Shown here piece by piece: positions 43,777 through 53,205 of a DNA stretch of 64,000 nucleotides. Position numbers and translations under genes: made by a program. Origin of the DNA: Bacteroidota bacterium (lineage in GTDB: Bacteria; Bacteroidota; Bacteroidia; 2-12-FULL-35-15); the NCBI GenBank assembly GCA_017303895.1, contig JAFLBF010000001.1, positions 124,001-188,000 on the forward strand. Reading direction: 5' to 3'. The notes beneath the pieces were generated by a model, which had not been told where the DNA came from, did no database searches, and was given only the letters and a program-made list of their open reading frames with translations. How positions within the stretch are numbered: the first letter of the stretch is position 1; the number at the start of each line of letters is the position of its first letter.

Positions 43777-45478
43777 CGATCAACAGAAAAACAAAAGAAG
43801 AGAGTTTCTCAAAAAATCGGGAATGGCCGGATTAGCTGCCATGTTTAGCCCATTGACATCATTATCTGCAAAAGCTTCTACATCAGAAGAGGAAGAGCAG
43901 ATCAATACAAGTCTTGCTGAAAAAACACAAACGATCACCTTCTTAATTACAAATGATATACACGCTCAATTGCATACGCATGATGAATTTTTCTGGGAAA
44001 ATGGGCAAGCCGTTTATAAAAAACGTGGAGGAATTGCGGTATTAAAAACTATGATCGATAAGCAAAAGAAAATCAATCCTGCTAATACGATCGTTTATGA
44101 TGGAGGCGATTTTTTTCACGGTCATGGTGTGGCTTCTTTAACAGAAGGTGAGGTACTCATTCCTATTTTCAATAAGCTGGGGTATGATCTAATGCTGCCC
44201 GGCAATTGGGAAGTGGTTTATAAAAAGAAAAAAATGCTTTATGACATGGGGCATACCAATGCTGCTAAGATATGCGCCAACATGTTTCACAATACAACAG
44301 ACAAAGATGATAACAATTTGGTGTATCCTCCCTATTGGATCAAATACATTGGCGGAATAAAAGTCGGTGTGATCGGATATACAGATCATCTCATCCCTAA
44401 AAGACAATCACCTGCCTATAGCGAAGGTTTAAAATTTGAGCATGCTGAAAACAGTGTTGCAACCTATATTAAATATCTGAAAGAGATAGAAGGTTGCACC
44501 GTTATTCTAGTTGCCACACACATGGGTTTAGCACAACAAGTAGGACTAGCAAACAATCCTGTTATTGAAGGAACAGATTTTATTATAGGAGCTGATACAC
44601 ACGAAAGAGTTAGAGAACCTATTCAAGGAAAATATACTAAGGTAATTGAGTGTGGAGCTTTTGGTTCATTTTTAGGGAAACTAGATCTTATTATTAAAGA
44701 TGGAAAGCTTAGCGATTCTAAATATGAGTTATTGGATGTTGATCCTGATAAATATCCTGCCAATAAAGAAATGCAACAAATGATCGATGCTGCATACGCT
44801 CCATTTAAATCAGAAATGCAACGATCTCTTGGAGTAAGCAAAACACCATTGGTTCGTTATTTTGTTTTAGAAACACCAATGGATAATGTCATTACAGATG
44901 CTATGCGCTGGAAATTCAAAACAGACATCGCGCTTTCCAACGGATTTAGATTTTGTCAGCCTTTAGCAATAGATCCTAAAACAGGAGAAGCATTGATCAC
45001 AAAAGAATTTTTATGGAACATGCTTCCTGTAAACAGCAATGTGAAAACGGGAACAGTAAATGGAAAACAATTATTCGATTGGCTTGAAAAAGAATTACAC
45101 AATGCATTTGCAAAAGATCCTTCAAAACGATTTGGAGGTTGGTTTGTTAGATTCAGCGGAATGGAGGTGAATTTCACCATTTCTCAAGAGCTTGGTAAGC
45201 GTGTAAATTCTGTAAGAATAAATGGAGAAGCATTAGATCAAAATAAAGAGTACAATGTGATCGCTTGCGAACGCGAAGGAGACCCTTTGGATACATTATG
45301 TCGTATTGAAAAGGTTAAAGATCCTAAAATATTGACAAACACATTGCATGAGATCATTGAAGAGTATTTAAAAGTACGTTCTCCAATTGCACCGAAAATA
45401 GAAGGAAGAGCCACTGCTACAGATGAACCACAAACACTTTTAACGCAACTCAAAGGAACTACTTATGAATTCAGATAA
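43763..45478 (+). CDS. Tat-exported SoxB-like / 5'-nucleotidase-family metalloenzyme
   Basis: A 571-residue calcineurin-like metallophosphoesterase followed by a 5'-nucleotidase C-terminal domain. A twin-arginine signal RREFLKKSG (residues 12-20) marks Tat export, as for folded metalloenzymes. Metal sites are TNDIHAQL (Asp65, His67), DGGDFFHGHG (Asp116), GNWE (Asn148), ATHMG (His253) and GADTHE (Asp278, His280). Two changes from the 5'-nucleotidase pattern stand out: GNHE reads GNWE, as in SoxB (GHWE), so the catalytic His is missing; and GGHTH reads GADTH. SNGFRFCQPL resembles the SoxB C-terminal substrate loop. SoxB hydrolyses carrier-bound thiosulfonate; whether this enzyme does the same is unproven. 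It overlaps the TsdA-like cytochrome gene by 14 bases. A 5'-nucleotidase or sugar hydrolase cannot be excluded. Confidence 0.75.
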   Translation: MSKNNDQQKNKRREFLKKSGMAGLAAMFSPLTSLSAKASTSEEEEQINTSLAEKTQTITFLITNDIHAQLHTHDEFFWENGQAVYKKRGGIAVLKTMIDKQKKINPANTIVYDGGDFFHGHGVASLTEGEVLIPIFNKLGYDLMLPGNWEVVYKKKKMLYDMGHTNAAKICANMFHNTTDKDDNNLVYPPYWIKYIGGIKVGVIGYTDHLIPKRQSPAYSEGLKFEHAENSVATYIKYLKEIEGCTVILVATHMGLAQQVGLANNPVIEGTDFIIGADTHERVREPIQGKYTKVIECGAFGSFLGKLDLIIKDGKLSDSKYELLDVDPDKYPANKEMQQMIDAAYAPFKSEMQRSLGVSKTPLVRYFVLETPMDNVITDAMRWKFKTDIALSNGFRFCQPLAIDPKTGEALITKEFLWNMLPVNSNVKTGTVNGKQLFDWLEKELHNAFAKDPSKRFGGWFVRFSGMEVNFTISQELGKRVNSVRINGEALDQNKEYNVIACEREGDPLDTLCRIEKVKDPKILTNTLHEIIEEYLKVRSPIAPKIEGRATATDEPQTLLTQLKGTTYEFR

Positions 45479-45479
45479 A

Positions 45480-45509
45480 AAAAAGCCTCATCGAATGATG
45501 AGGCTTTTT
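45480..45509. terminator. Bidirectional terminator
   Basis: Perfect 13-base stem AAAAAGCCTCATC / GATGAGGCTTTTT around loop GAAT between the converging SoxB-like gene and sucB. Confidence 0.85.
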
Positions 45510-45522
45510 AATTTATTTTCAA

Positions 45523-46764
45523 CTACAATCCTAAAACAACTTCGCTTGGATCTTTTCCTCCAAACAACATCTTCGTAGGGTTTTCTAACATCTCTTTTAC
45601 CTTTACTAAGAATCCAACTGATTCACGACCATCAATAATTCTGTGGTCATAAGACAATGCAACATACATCATCGGACGAATCACAACCTGACCATTCACA
45701 GCAACCGGACGCTCCACCACATTGTGCATTCCTAAAATAGCACTTTGAGGAGGATTGATAATTGGTGTACTCATCATTGAACCAAATACACCACCGTTAG
45801 TAATTGTAAATGTTCCACCACTCATATCTTCCAATGTGATCTTATTGTCGCGAGCTTTGATCGCTAAATTTTTGATCTCTGTTTCGATTTGTGCTAAACT
45901 CATTTGTTCAGCATTACGAACTACAGGTACCACCAATCCTTTTGGAGCACTTACTGCAATTCCGATATCAGCATATTTATGATAAACAATCTCATCACCA
46001 TCGATCATGGCATTTACTGCCGGATAATGATTTAATGCCTCAGTTACCGCTTTAGTAAAGAAACTCATGAAACCTAAATTTGTTCCATGCACTTCTTTGA
46101 ATTTGTCTTTATACTTTGCACGCATTGCATAGATCGCACTCATGTCAACTTCATTGAAAGTAGTCAACATTGCTGTTTCATTTTTAACAGAAACCAAACG
46201 TTGTGCTAACTTCTTACGCAAAGGTGTCATTTTAGAGCGCTCAGTATCTCTACTTCCACCCCAACCTGCTGTTGAAGAAGAATCAAATCCTGCAGCCAAT
46301 GCATTTAACACATCGCCTTTTGTAATACGACCATCTTTTCCTGTAGCCGCAACTTTATTCGCTGGCATCTTATTTTCATCCATTAGCTTCTTTGCTGCTG
46401 GTGAAGGAGTACCACTTGCATACGAATCGGATTTAGCTGTTTCTTTCACAACTTCTTTCTTCGGTTCTGCTTTTGCTTCTACTTTAGGAGCTACTGCCTC
46501 AACTTTAGGTTTACTTTCACCTTTAACACTTGTATCAATAGAACAAACAACTTGTCCAACTTTTACCGTATCGCCTTCGGCTGCTAATAACTTTATAGCA
46601 CCTGATTCTTCTGCATTGATAGTCAATGTAGCTTTATCTGAATCAACCTCTGCTACTTCTTCATCCTTCTCCACATAGTCACCATCCTTTTTTAACCAAC
46701 GGGCAATCACTACTTCTGTAATTGATTCACCCGGGCTAGGAACTTTCATTTCAATTGTTGCCAT
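45523..46764 (-). CDS. sucB: Dihydrolipoyl succinyltransferase, E2 of 2-oxoglutarate dehydrogenase
   Basis: This is the E2 core of the 2-oxoglutarate dehydrogenase complex; it transfers succinyl from E1 to CoA. The 413-residue protein has one lipoyl domain (about 1-75) with lipoylated Lys44 in [11 protein letters not shown], a Glu/Lys/Ala-rich linker, a peripheral-subunit-binding domain ([20 protein letters not shown] to KGDVLNAL), and a catalytic domain with the active-site [16 protein letters not shown] near the C-terminus. All are standard. On the minus strand it is separated from the E1 gene sucA by the T9SS cargo and PorP/SprF genes (46805-50311), which is unusual. E3 is not in the window. 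Confidence 0.96.
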   Translation of the reverse strand: MATIEMKVPSPGESITEVVIARWLKKDGDYVEKDEEVAEVDSDKATLTINAEESGAIKLLAAEGDTVKVGQVVCSIDTSVKGESKPKVEAVAPKVEAKAEPKKEVVKETAKSDSYASGTPSPAAKKLMDENKMPANKVAATGKDGRITKGDVLNALAAGFDSSSTAGWGGSRDTERSKMTPLRKKLAQRLVSVKNETAMLTTFNEVDMSAIYAMRAKYKDKFKEVHGTNLGFMSFFTKAVTEALNHYPAVNAMIDGDEIVYHKYADIGIAVSAPKGLVVPVVRNAEQMSLAQIETEIKNLAIKARDNKITLEDMSGGTFTITNGGVFGSMMSTPIINPPQSAILGMHNVVERPVAVNGQVVIRPMMYVALSYDHRIIDGRESVGFLVKVKEMLENPTKMLFGGKDPSEVVLGL

Positions 46765-46804
46765 AATTTTATTTTAATAGTTAATTATTTACTAAATAGC
46801 ATTG

Positions 46805-47839
46805 CTAAAAATTACTAAATGGAGTTGAACTCAAATCTGAAACTTTTACATTCTCACCTTCTGAGCCAAAGGCTGCTGTATTTTTTGATTTTCGTAAAAA
46901 CTTGTAACAAAGGGTTATTTCATGTGCATTTACAGAAGACACAACTCGCTCTAAACCAGAATTTACCATATCATAACTATAACCAACCATTAGATTCTTA
47001 TGTTCATAACCAACTAAAAAGGCTATTGCATCGTGCATTCTGTACCATGCACCAACAACTAATTTCATATTAGATTGAAAATTATAATCAACATATAACC
47101 CAGAGGCTATTTCTGTATTTCCTTTTTGGTAATTTACTCTAACATTAGGGCTTATATCTATTTTATTATCACCAAAAAATTTCAACCCTCCTTGGTATGC
47201 AAATCTAGCAGGAAGTTTTCCATTCGATTCAATCAACGTTTGATTAGGCTGATTCAAATGATATCCGGCAAAACCAGCATAGGCATTTAATTTTGAAGAT
47301 GAGCGATTCGGATTATAAAACCACATAAATCCGAAACCTATATCTGCATAATTTATTTTAGAATCTATTACTAACTCATTAGTAGAATTTGAGGAGTTAA
47401 ATGTTCCGTTTATGTATTGGGCATCAAAAGTTTGATTTCCCAAATCTATCTTTTTCTGGACAAATCCACCTATTAATGAAAAACATAAATTATTATTAGG
47501 CGCAATTTCTTTACTAAAATCGAAAGCTAATGAAACATCTGTTGTACTAAATGCACCAGCTTTGTCGTTCATAATAGCCAAACCCACATCAACTTTTCCT
47601 TTATTATCCACTAAAAAAATGGGATAAATAGCCGAAAAAGATGCTGTCTTAAATCCCTTATCAATCGATGCCCACTGACTACGGTAGTTTAACATAAATT
47701 TCGCATTATTACTAGCACCCATAATCGCAGGATTAATTCTTAAAGGATTAGCATAGGAATGAGCATATCGAGCATCTTGAGCCTTAAGCTGTATAATAGA
47801 CAGCAAAAAAACTATTAGTATATTTTTAATTTTATTCAT
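46805..47839 (-). CDS. PorP/SprF-family outer-membrane protein
   Basis: A 344-residue T9SS-associated barrel, with signal peptide (cleavage near LKAQ), the hallmark DARYAHSYANPLRINPAIMG, and NYRSQWASI. It continues through barrel strands to LCYKFLRKSK. It lies 24 bases downstream of the T9SS cargo gene at 47864, and such adjacent pairs often act as a cargo and its outer-membrane partner. It has no GATC tetranucleotide at all, against 7 in the 954-base paralogue at 7582, and its wobble positions are AT-rich, so its base usage differs from its neighbours. Its position between the sucA and sucB genes suggests insertion of the pair. Confidence 0.85.
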   Translation of the reverse strand: MNKIKNILIVFLLSIIQLKAQDARYAHSYANPLRINPAIMGASNNAKFMLNYRSQWASIDKGFKTASFSAIYPIFLVDNKGKVDVGLAIMNDKAGAFSTTDVSLAFDFSKEIAPNNNLCFSLIGGFVQKKIDLGNQTFDAQYINGTFNSSNSTNELVIDSKINYADIGFGFMWFYNPNRSSSKLNAYAGFAGYHLNQPNQTLIESNGKLPARFAYQGGLKFFGDNKIDISPNVRVNYQKGNTEIASGLYVDYNFQSNMKLVVGAWYRMHDAIAFLVGYEHKNLMVGYSYDMVNSGLERVVSSVNAHEITLCYKFLRKSKNTAAFGSEGENVKVSDLSSTPFSNF

Positions 47840-47863
47840 TACTAAAACTTTATATCTAATTTA

Positions 47864-50311
47864 TTATCTAATTAAATTTACCAGACCATTTGTGTTAATT
47901 TTTTCGCCAGTAGATAGAGTTCCTTTAACATAATAGACATAGGCTCCCTGCGGCAAGTCTTCTCCTCCTAATTGACGTTTTCCATCCCAACCTTCCGAAA
48001 TATTATTTGTATAAAACAGTTGTTCACCCCATCGATTAAATATCGAAAATTCAAAATCAGTTACACCTTCTCCTCTTACAAAAAAGATATCATTACTACC
48101 ATTCCCGTCTGGAGAAAAAGCAGTAGGGAGCCATACAGTAGAAGCAATTACAGTAACAAAAACAGAATCTACGTTTGTGCAACCATATATATCAGTAGAT
48201 GAAACGATATATTCAGTAGAGACAGTTGGTGAAGCAATTGGATTATAGATTCCGACATTACTCAACCCCAATGAAGGGGACCAAATGTATTGTAATCCGC
48301 CAGAAGCATTAAGCATTACAGAAGATCCAGAAGTAATAGTATCATCTAATCCTGCATTAATAATTGGCAAAGGATGTACTATAATAGTCACTTCGTCAGA
48401 AATAGAAGGACACCCATTTGAAATAACTGTTAATGTATAAGTTGTAGTAGACAATGGACTGCTAATTGGATTTGGCGATAGTGAATCACTCAGGCCTAAA
48501 CTCGGACTCCAAAAATAATTTTGCCCCTCAATCAATGCTGAACCAATTTGAAAAAAATCATTTTCACAAATTTCTCCATCTACTCCAGCATTTGCAATAG
48601 TAGGCGATAGCATCGTCATAACAACTGTATCGGAATTAACGCAACCTGTTAAAGTAGATGTAACAGAAACTATCAACTGAGTTACTGGTGCTATTGGGCT
48701 TGCAACAGGATTAGAAACAGACGAAGAGTTTACTAATGTGGAAGGAAACCAACTATAACTATTACCACTTATTGGATTTGATCCAATCTGAACGCTACTG
48801 TCAGCACATATTGTTATGTCATTACCCGCATCTGCAATAGGCAATGAATTTACATTTATTGTCTGTGTTGCAGTTGTGAAACATCCAAATTGATTCATAA
48901 CTGTTTCTGTAATTATCTTTGATCCAGCGGTCTCATAAACAATTGCCATTGGATTTTGGCTAGAGGAAATTGCAGGAATGGCTCCTGAGCCAAAATCCCA
49001 ACTATAAGTTACTCCAGCAGAGACACTGCCTGTATTTGTAAAATTAACACTACTGCCTAAACATAAATTTGCTGAAGAAAAACTAAAAGAAGCAATTGGA
49101 GATGGGTTGATTGTAATTATATTAGTTACTGTATCCGAACCCATACTCGTACTTACAATATGTGTAACTAATTTAGCGCCTGGCGTTGAATATGCAATCC
49201 CTGTAGGATTATCAAAAGTAGAAGTTGCAGGGGATGCACCCGAACCAAAATCCCAAGAGTGTGAAATTCCTGATACACCTGCCATCACACTATAAAAATT
49301 TTCGCTTTGACCAACACAACCTGGCTCAGAAGAAGTGAAACGAGCATCAGGAGAAGAGACTAGAACAGGATTATTTAATTTTAGTATGGAACCGTTCAAT
49401 CCACAAGAGAAAGCCACATTTGCACTAGGAATGAAAAAACCTACTTGTCTGAAGGAAGATGTTGCCTCTGTTGTCCATACATTCCCGCCATCAACCGTTT
49501 TTAAAATAGTACTAGTATTTGATGTTATACTACCACCTGTTGCATAGCCGGTACTGTTATTTAAGAATCTTGTATTAATAAAAAAGTTATTTGAAAAAGT
49601 TTGTGTTGACCAAGTAACACCTGCATTTGTTGTTTTTAAAATTACAGCAGTATTCGAGGCTTGATCTCCTCCAACTGCATAACCATTGTTGGCATCTGTA
49701 AACCAAACTGACAATAATTGTGATGAGGTTCCGCTAGCTAAAGACGTCCAGGTTGCACCAGCATCAACCGTCTTTAAAATCGTACCTAAATGCCCTACTA
49801 CATAACCAGTATTGATATCCGTAAAATAAATACCATATAAAAAAGTAGAGGTACTAGAGGGTAATTGACTCCAACTAATACCTGCATTCGAAGATTTAAT
49901 TATTATCCCACTTGACGCAGTCACATAAATATCGTTCCCAATAATAAATATTCGAGCAAAATCAGGAAAAACACCAGGAGAAAGTGCAGTCCAACTTGCC
50001 CCTCCATTTATTGTTTTAAGAATAACACCGCTTCTTCCTACCGCATAACCTGTATTAACATCAACAAAACGAATATCTCCAAAATCAACAGAAACACCAG
50101 AAGTTAAACTCGACCAAGTTACACCACCATCGGTTGTTTTTATGATTTTTCCTCCCTGACCTGCAGCAAAACCAAGCAAATCATTTAAGAAATACATACT
50201 GGACAATAAATTAGTTGTTCCTGATGAAAGTGGACTCCATGTTTGAGAACAAACATTTTTATTCATAAGAAAAATTACAATAAACAAAAGTGCTAATGTG
50301 ACTCTTTTCAT
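47864..50311 (-). CDS. T9SS type B cargo protein with YCF48-like repeats and PKD domains
   Basis: An 815-residue secreted protein. After the signal peptide (about 1-22), residues about 23-310 are a beta-propeller of YCF48/BNR-like repeats, each with an (L/I)LKT-x-(D/N)-x-G-x-(T/S)W motif, for example ILKTINGGASWTAL and ILKTVDAGATWTSL. Then two PKD domains (about 325-490) with HSWDFGSGASPA and YSWDFGSGAIPA, three Ig-like repeats beginning ADAGNDITICADSSVQIG, NAGVDGEICENDFFQIG and NAGLDDTITSGSSVMLN, and the gliding-type sorting domain (about 735-815) with LPTAFSPDGNGSNDIFF, FNRWGEQLF and GWDGKRQL. It is exported by the type IX system, presumably with the PorP/SprF-like protein 24 bases downstream. 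Only about four GATC sites occur in 2.4 kb, unlike the flanking suc genes. Confidence 0.88.
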   Translation of the reverse strand: MKRVTLALLFIVIFLMNKNVCSQTWSPLSSGTTNLLSSMYFLNDLLGFAAGQGGKIIKTTDGGVTWSSLTSGVSVDFGDIRFVDVNTGYAVGRSGVILKTINGGASWTALSPGVFPDFARIFIIGNDIYVTASSGIIIKSSNAGISWSQLPSSTSTFLYGIYFTDINTGYVVGHLGTILKTVDAGATWTSLASGTSSQLLSVWFTDANNGYAVGGDQASNTAVILKTTNAGVTWSTQTFSNNFFINTRFLNNSTGYATGGSITSNTSTILKTVDGGNVWTTEATSSFRQVGFFIPSANVAFSCGLNGSILKLNNPVLVSSPDARFTSSEPGCVGQSENFYSVMAGVSGISHSWDFGSGASPATSTFDNPTGIAYSTPGAKLVTHIVSTSMGSDTVTNIITINPSPIASFSFSSANLCLGSSVNFTNTGSVSAGVTYSWDFGSGAIPAISSSQNPMAIVYETAGSKIITETVMNQFGCFTTATQTINVNSLPIADAGNDITICADSSVQIGSNPISGNSYSWFPSTLVNSSSVSNPVASPIAPVTQLIVSVTSTLTGCVNSDTVVMTMLSPTIANAGVDGEICENDFFQIGSALIEGQNYFWSPSLGLSDSLSPNPISSPLSTTTYTLTVISNGCPSISDEVTIIVHPLPIINAGLDDTITSGSSVMLNASGGLQYIWSPSLGLSNVGIYNPIASPTVSTEYIVSSTDIYGCTNVDSVFVTVIASTVWLPTAFSPDGNGSNDIFFVRGEGVTDFEFSIFNRWGEQLFYTNNISEGWDGKRQLGGEDLPQGAYVYYVKGTLSTGEKINTNGLVNLIR

Positions 50312-50334
50312 AGTATAACTGAAATTTATATTAT

Positions 50335-53073
50335 TTATGAAACTAATTTTTGGGCAAACAACGCATCAACAATTGCTTGTTGTTGCGCATTATGTGTTTT
50401 GCTGAATCCTGTTGCTGGACTCGCTCCTTCTCCTCTACCAATATAATTCAAACGAATATTCTTTAACTCATCGTATTTCATGAACATTCTTACAATATGA
50501 GCCCAAGCACCCATATTTTCCGGCTCTTCTTGCGCCCAATAGAATGTTGCTGCATTTGAATATTTAGTCAATAACGCTTTCACCTGATTGATCGGGAATG
50601 GATACAATTGCTCCAAACGAATAATGGCAATATCATCTGCACCTGCTTTTTCTTTTGCTTCAATTAGATCGTAATAAACTTTTCCTGTACAGAAAACAAT
50701 GCGCTTAACATTTTTTGCATTTGCTGAAGCATCATCAATTACTTCCTGGAATGTTCCTGAAGTGAAATCATTTACCGAAGACACGCAAGATGGATAACGT
50801 AATAATTTTTTAGGTGTGAAACAGATCAATGGTTTACGGAAATCACGTTTCACTTGTCTGCGCAATGCGTGAAACTGATTAGCAGGAGTAGTACAATTTA
50901 AAATTTGCATATTGTTTCCTGCACATTGCTGTAAAAAGCGTTCCATACGTGCACTTGAGTGCTCCGGCCCTTGTCCTTCATATCCATGCGGCAACAACAT
51001 GACCAAGCCATTCATTCTTCTCCATTTTGCTTCAGCAGAAGTGATAAATTGATCAATGATGATCTGCGCTCCATTGAAGAAATCACCAAACTGTGCTTCC
51101 CAAATAGTTAATGCACTTGGTGTAGCCATAGCATAACCAAACTCAAATCCTAATACTCCATACTCAGAAAGCAAGGAATTGTAAATGTCTAATTTACCTT
51201 TTGTATTTAAATTGTTCAATGGAGTGTATTCTTCTTCAGAATCTTCCACACGAACAACAGCATGACGATGAGAGAATGTACCACGCTCTACATCTTGTCC
51301 GCTAAAACGTACATTATGTCCTTCATTCATTAAGGTGGCATACGCCATCAACTCACCCATTGCCCAATCATAATTGTCATTATTGATCATGGCAATGCGA
51401 TCAGCAAATAACTTCTCAGTTTTATTGAAGAATTTTTTATCCTTAGGAAGTTCTGTTGTTTTCTTCGCCAGATCAAGGAATGTCTTTTTATCAACTGCTG
51501 TCTCCGGAGATTTTTCAAACGCTTTATCATCAGCCATTTTTAACCCTTTCCATTGTCCTTCTAAAAAGGAAGTGATCTTCGCTTTTTCAGTTTGCTTGGC
51601 TTCGTCTAACTTCTCTTGCAAAAGATCTTTGAATTTTTTCTCCATTTCTTTTGCCAGATCAGCCGAAACAGAACCTTCTGCAGCTAATTGCTGCATATAG
51701 ATCTCTCTTGGATTCGGATGCTTTGCAATTGTTTTATATAACAATGGTTGTGTAAAACGAGGCTCATCACCTTCGTTATGACCATACTTACGGTAACACA
51801 ATACATCAATAAACACATCACGTTTGAATTTCTGACGGAACTCCATCGCTAAACGAGCTGTAAATACTAAGGCTTCTACATCATCACCATTCACATGGAA
51901 TACCGGTGATAATACTACTTTTGCAACATCAGTACAATAGGTACTTGAGCGAGCATCTAAATAATTGGTTGTAAATCCAACCTGATTATTAATCACAATA
52001 TGAACCGTTCCACCTGTCTTATAACCATCCAGCTGGCTCATTTGTAATACTTCATATACAATTCCCTGTCCTGCTAAAGCAGCATCGCCATGAATAAGAA
52101 TAGGACAAACTTTTGAGTTATCGCCTTTATGCAAGTTATCGATCTTCGCACGGGCAATACCTTGAACAACCGGATCAACAGCCTCTAAATGCGAAGGATT
52201 AGGAGTTAAACTCAAGTGAACTTGTTTCCCATTGTTCGATTTTTGATCGGATGAATAACCCATGTGATACTTCACATCACCATCAAACAATGAGTCTTCT
52301 GAAGGACGGCCTTCAAACTCAGTAAAAATATCTTTGTATGTTTTGTTAAGGATATTTGCCAATACGTTCAAACGGCCACGATGTGCCATCCCGATCACAA
52401 AATCCTCTATTCCCATATCTGCACCTTTTTCACAAACAGCATCCAAGGCAGGAATCGTTGCTTCTGCACCTTCCAACGAGAAACGTTTTTGACCAACAAA
52501 TTTTGTATGCAAGAAGTTCTCAAAAACAACTGCCTGATTCAATTTATTAAGGATCACCTTTTTCTCATCGATAGAAAATTTAGGCGTATTTTTAGAACCT
52601 TCCATTTTCTCCTGTAACCACTTAATGATCTCAGGAGTACGGATGTACATATACTCAGCACCAATCGACTGACAATACGTTTGCTGTAAATGAGCAATAA
52701 TGTCTTTCAATTTTGCTGCCCCTAGTCCAATCTGAGAACCTGCTTGAAAAACAGTCTCCATATCAGCCTGAGTCAAACCAAAGTTCTCAATATCTAATGT
52801 TGGTGAATATTTTCTGCGCTCACGAACCGGGTTTGTTTTAGTGAACAAATGTCCTCTAGATCGATAGGCATTGATGAGATTAACTACATCAAATTCTTTT
52901 TTTACGTTAGACGGGATCTCTCCACCGTTCTCATAGTTTTCTCTTGAAAATTCAAAACCGGCAAAAAACATTCGCCAATCCGGCTCTACCGAGTTTACAT
53001 CTTTCAGATATTGTTCAAACAATTGCTCAATTGCAACAACATCTCCGTTACCCAAATAAGAAAATTTATCCAT
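50335..53073 (-). CDS. sucA: 2-oxoglutarate dehydrogenase E1 component
   Basis: The thiamine-diphosphate-dependent E1 subunit decarboxylates 2-oxoglutarate in the TCA cycle. The 912-residue length is normal. The N-terminal E2-binding segment reads SYLGNGDVVAIEQLFEQYL and includes the usual DPDW-like EPDWRMFFAGF. Thiamine binding is at GDAALAGQGIVYEV and NNQVGFTT, with the transketolase-like C-terminal half carrying FSGQDVERGTFSHRHAV and LPHGYEGQGPEHSSARMERFL. The ATG at 53073 is used; an ATG 12 bases upstream is also possible. A TAAATTTG box lies upstream. The partner sucB is 3.6 kb downstream, beyond an interposed T9SS pair. Confidence 0.97.
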   Translation of the reverse strand: MDKFSYLGNGDVVAIEQLFEQYLKDVNSVEPDWRMFFAGFEFSRENYENGGEIPSNVKKEFDVVNLINAYRSRGHLFTKTNPVRERRKYSPTLDIENFGLTQADMETVFQAGSQIGLGAAKLKDIIAHLQQTYCQSIGAEYMYIRTPEIIKWLQEKMEGSKNTPKFSIDEKKVILNKLNQAVVFENFLHTKFVGQKRFSLEGAEATIPALDAVCEKGADMGIEDFVIGMAHRGRLNVLANILNKTYKDIFTEFEGRPSEDSLFDGDVKYHMGYSSDQKSNNGKQVHLSLTPNPSHLEAVDPVVQGIARAKIDNLHKGDNSKVCPILIHGDAALAGQGIVYEVLQMSQLDGYKTGGTVHIVINNQVGFTTNYLDARSSTYCTDVAKVVLSPVFHVNGDDVEALVFTARLAMEFRQKFKRDVFIDVLCYRKYGHNEGDEPRFTQPLLYKTIAKHPNPREIYMQQLAAEGSVSADLAKEMEKKFKDLLQEKLDEAKQTEKAKITSFLEGQWKGLKMADDKAFEKSPETAVDKKTFLDLAKKTTELPKDKKFFNKTEKLFADRIAMINNDNYDWAMGELMAYATLMNEGHNVRFSGQDVERGTFSHRHAVVRVEDSEEEYTPLNNLNTKGKLDIYNSLLSEYGVLGFEFGYAMATPSALTIWEAQFGDFFNGAQIIIDQFITSAEAKWRRMNGLVMLLPHGYEGQGPEHSSARMERFLQQCAGNNMQILNCTTPANQFHALRRQVKRDFRKPLICFTPKKLLRYPSCVSSVNDFTSGTFQEVIDDASANAKNVKRIVFCTGKVYYDLIEAKEKAGADDIAIIRLEQLYPFPINQVKALLTKYSNAATFYWAQEEPENMGAWAHIVRMFMKYDELKNIRLNYIGRGEGASPATGFSKTHNAQQQAIVDALFAQKLVS

Positions 53074-53101
53074 AATTCTGTGCATCTCAATATTAAGGAC
53101 A

Positions 53102-53132
53102 CAAATTTAAGGTTTTTGATGGAAAAAGGAAA
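53102..53132 (-). promoter_or_regulatory. Candidate promoter of sucA
   Basis: Minus-strand TTTC (53129-53132), 19-base spacer, perfect -7 box TAAATTTG (53102-53109). The start codon at 53073 is 28 bases further on. It could drive the whole run sucA - cargo - PorP/SprF - sucB. Confidence 0.55.
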
Positions 53133-53205
53133 GAAAAAGAAGGTTTTCTGAATTTAATAAAAACTCAATGAAATTAACTATTTCAGGCGATTTTAGGTAG
53201 CATTT

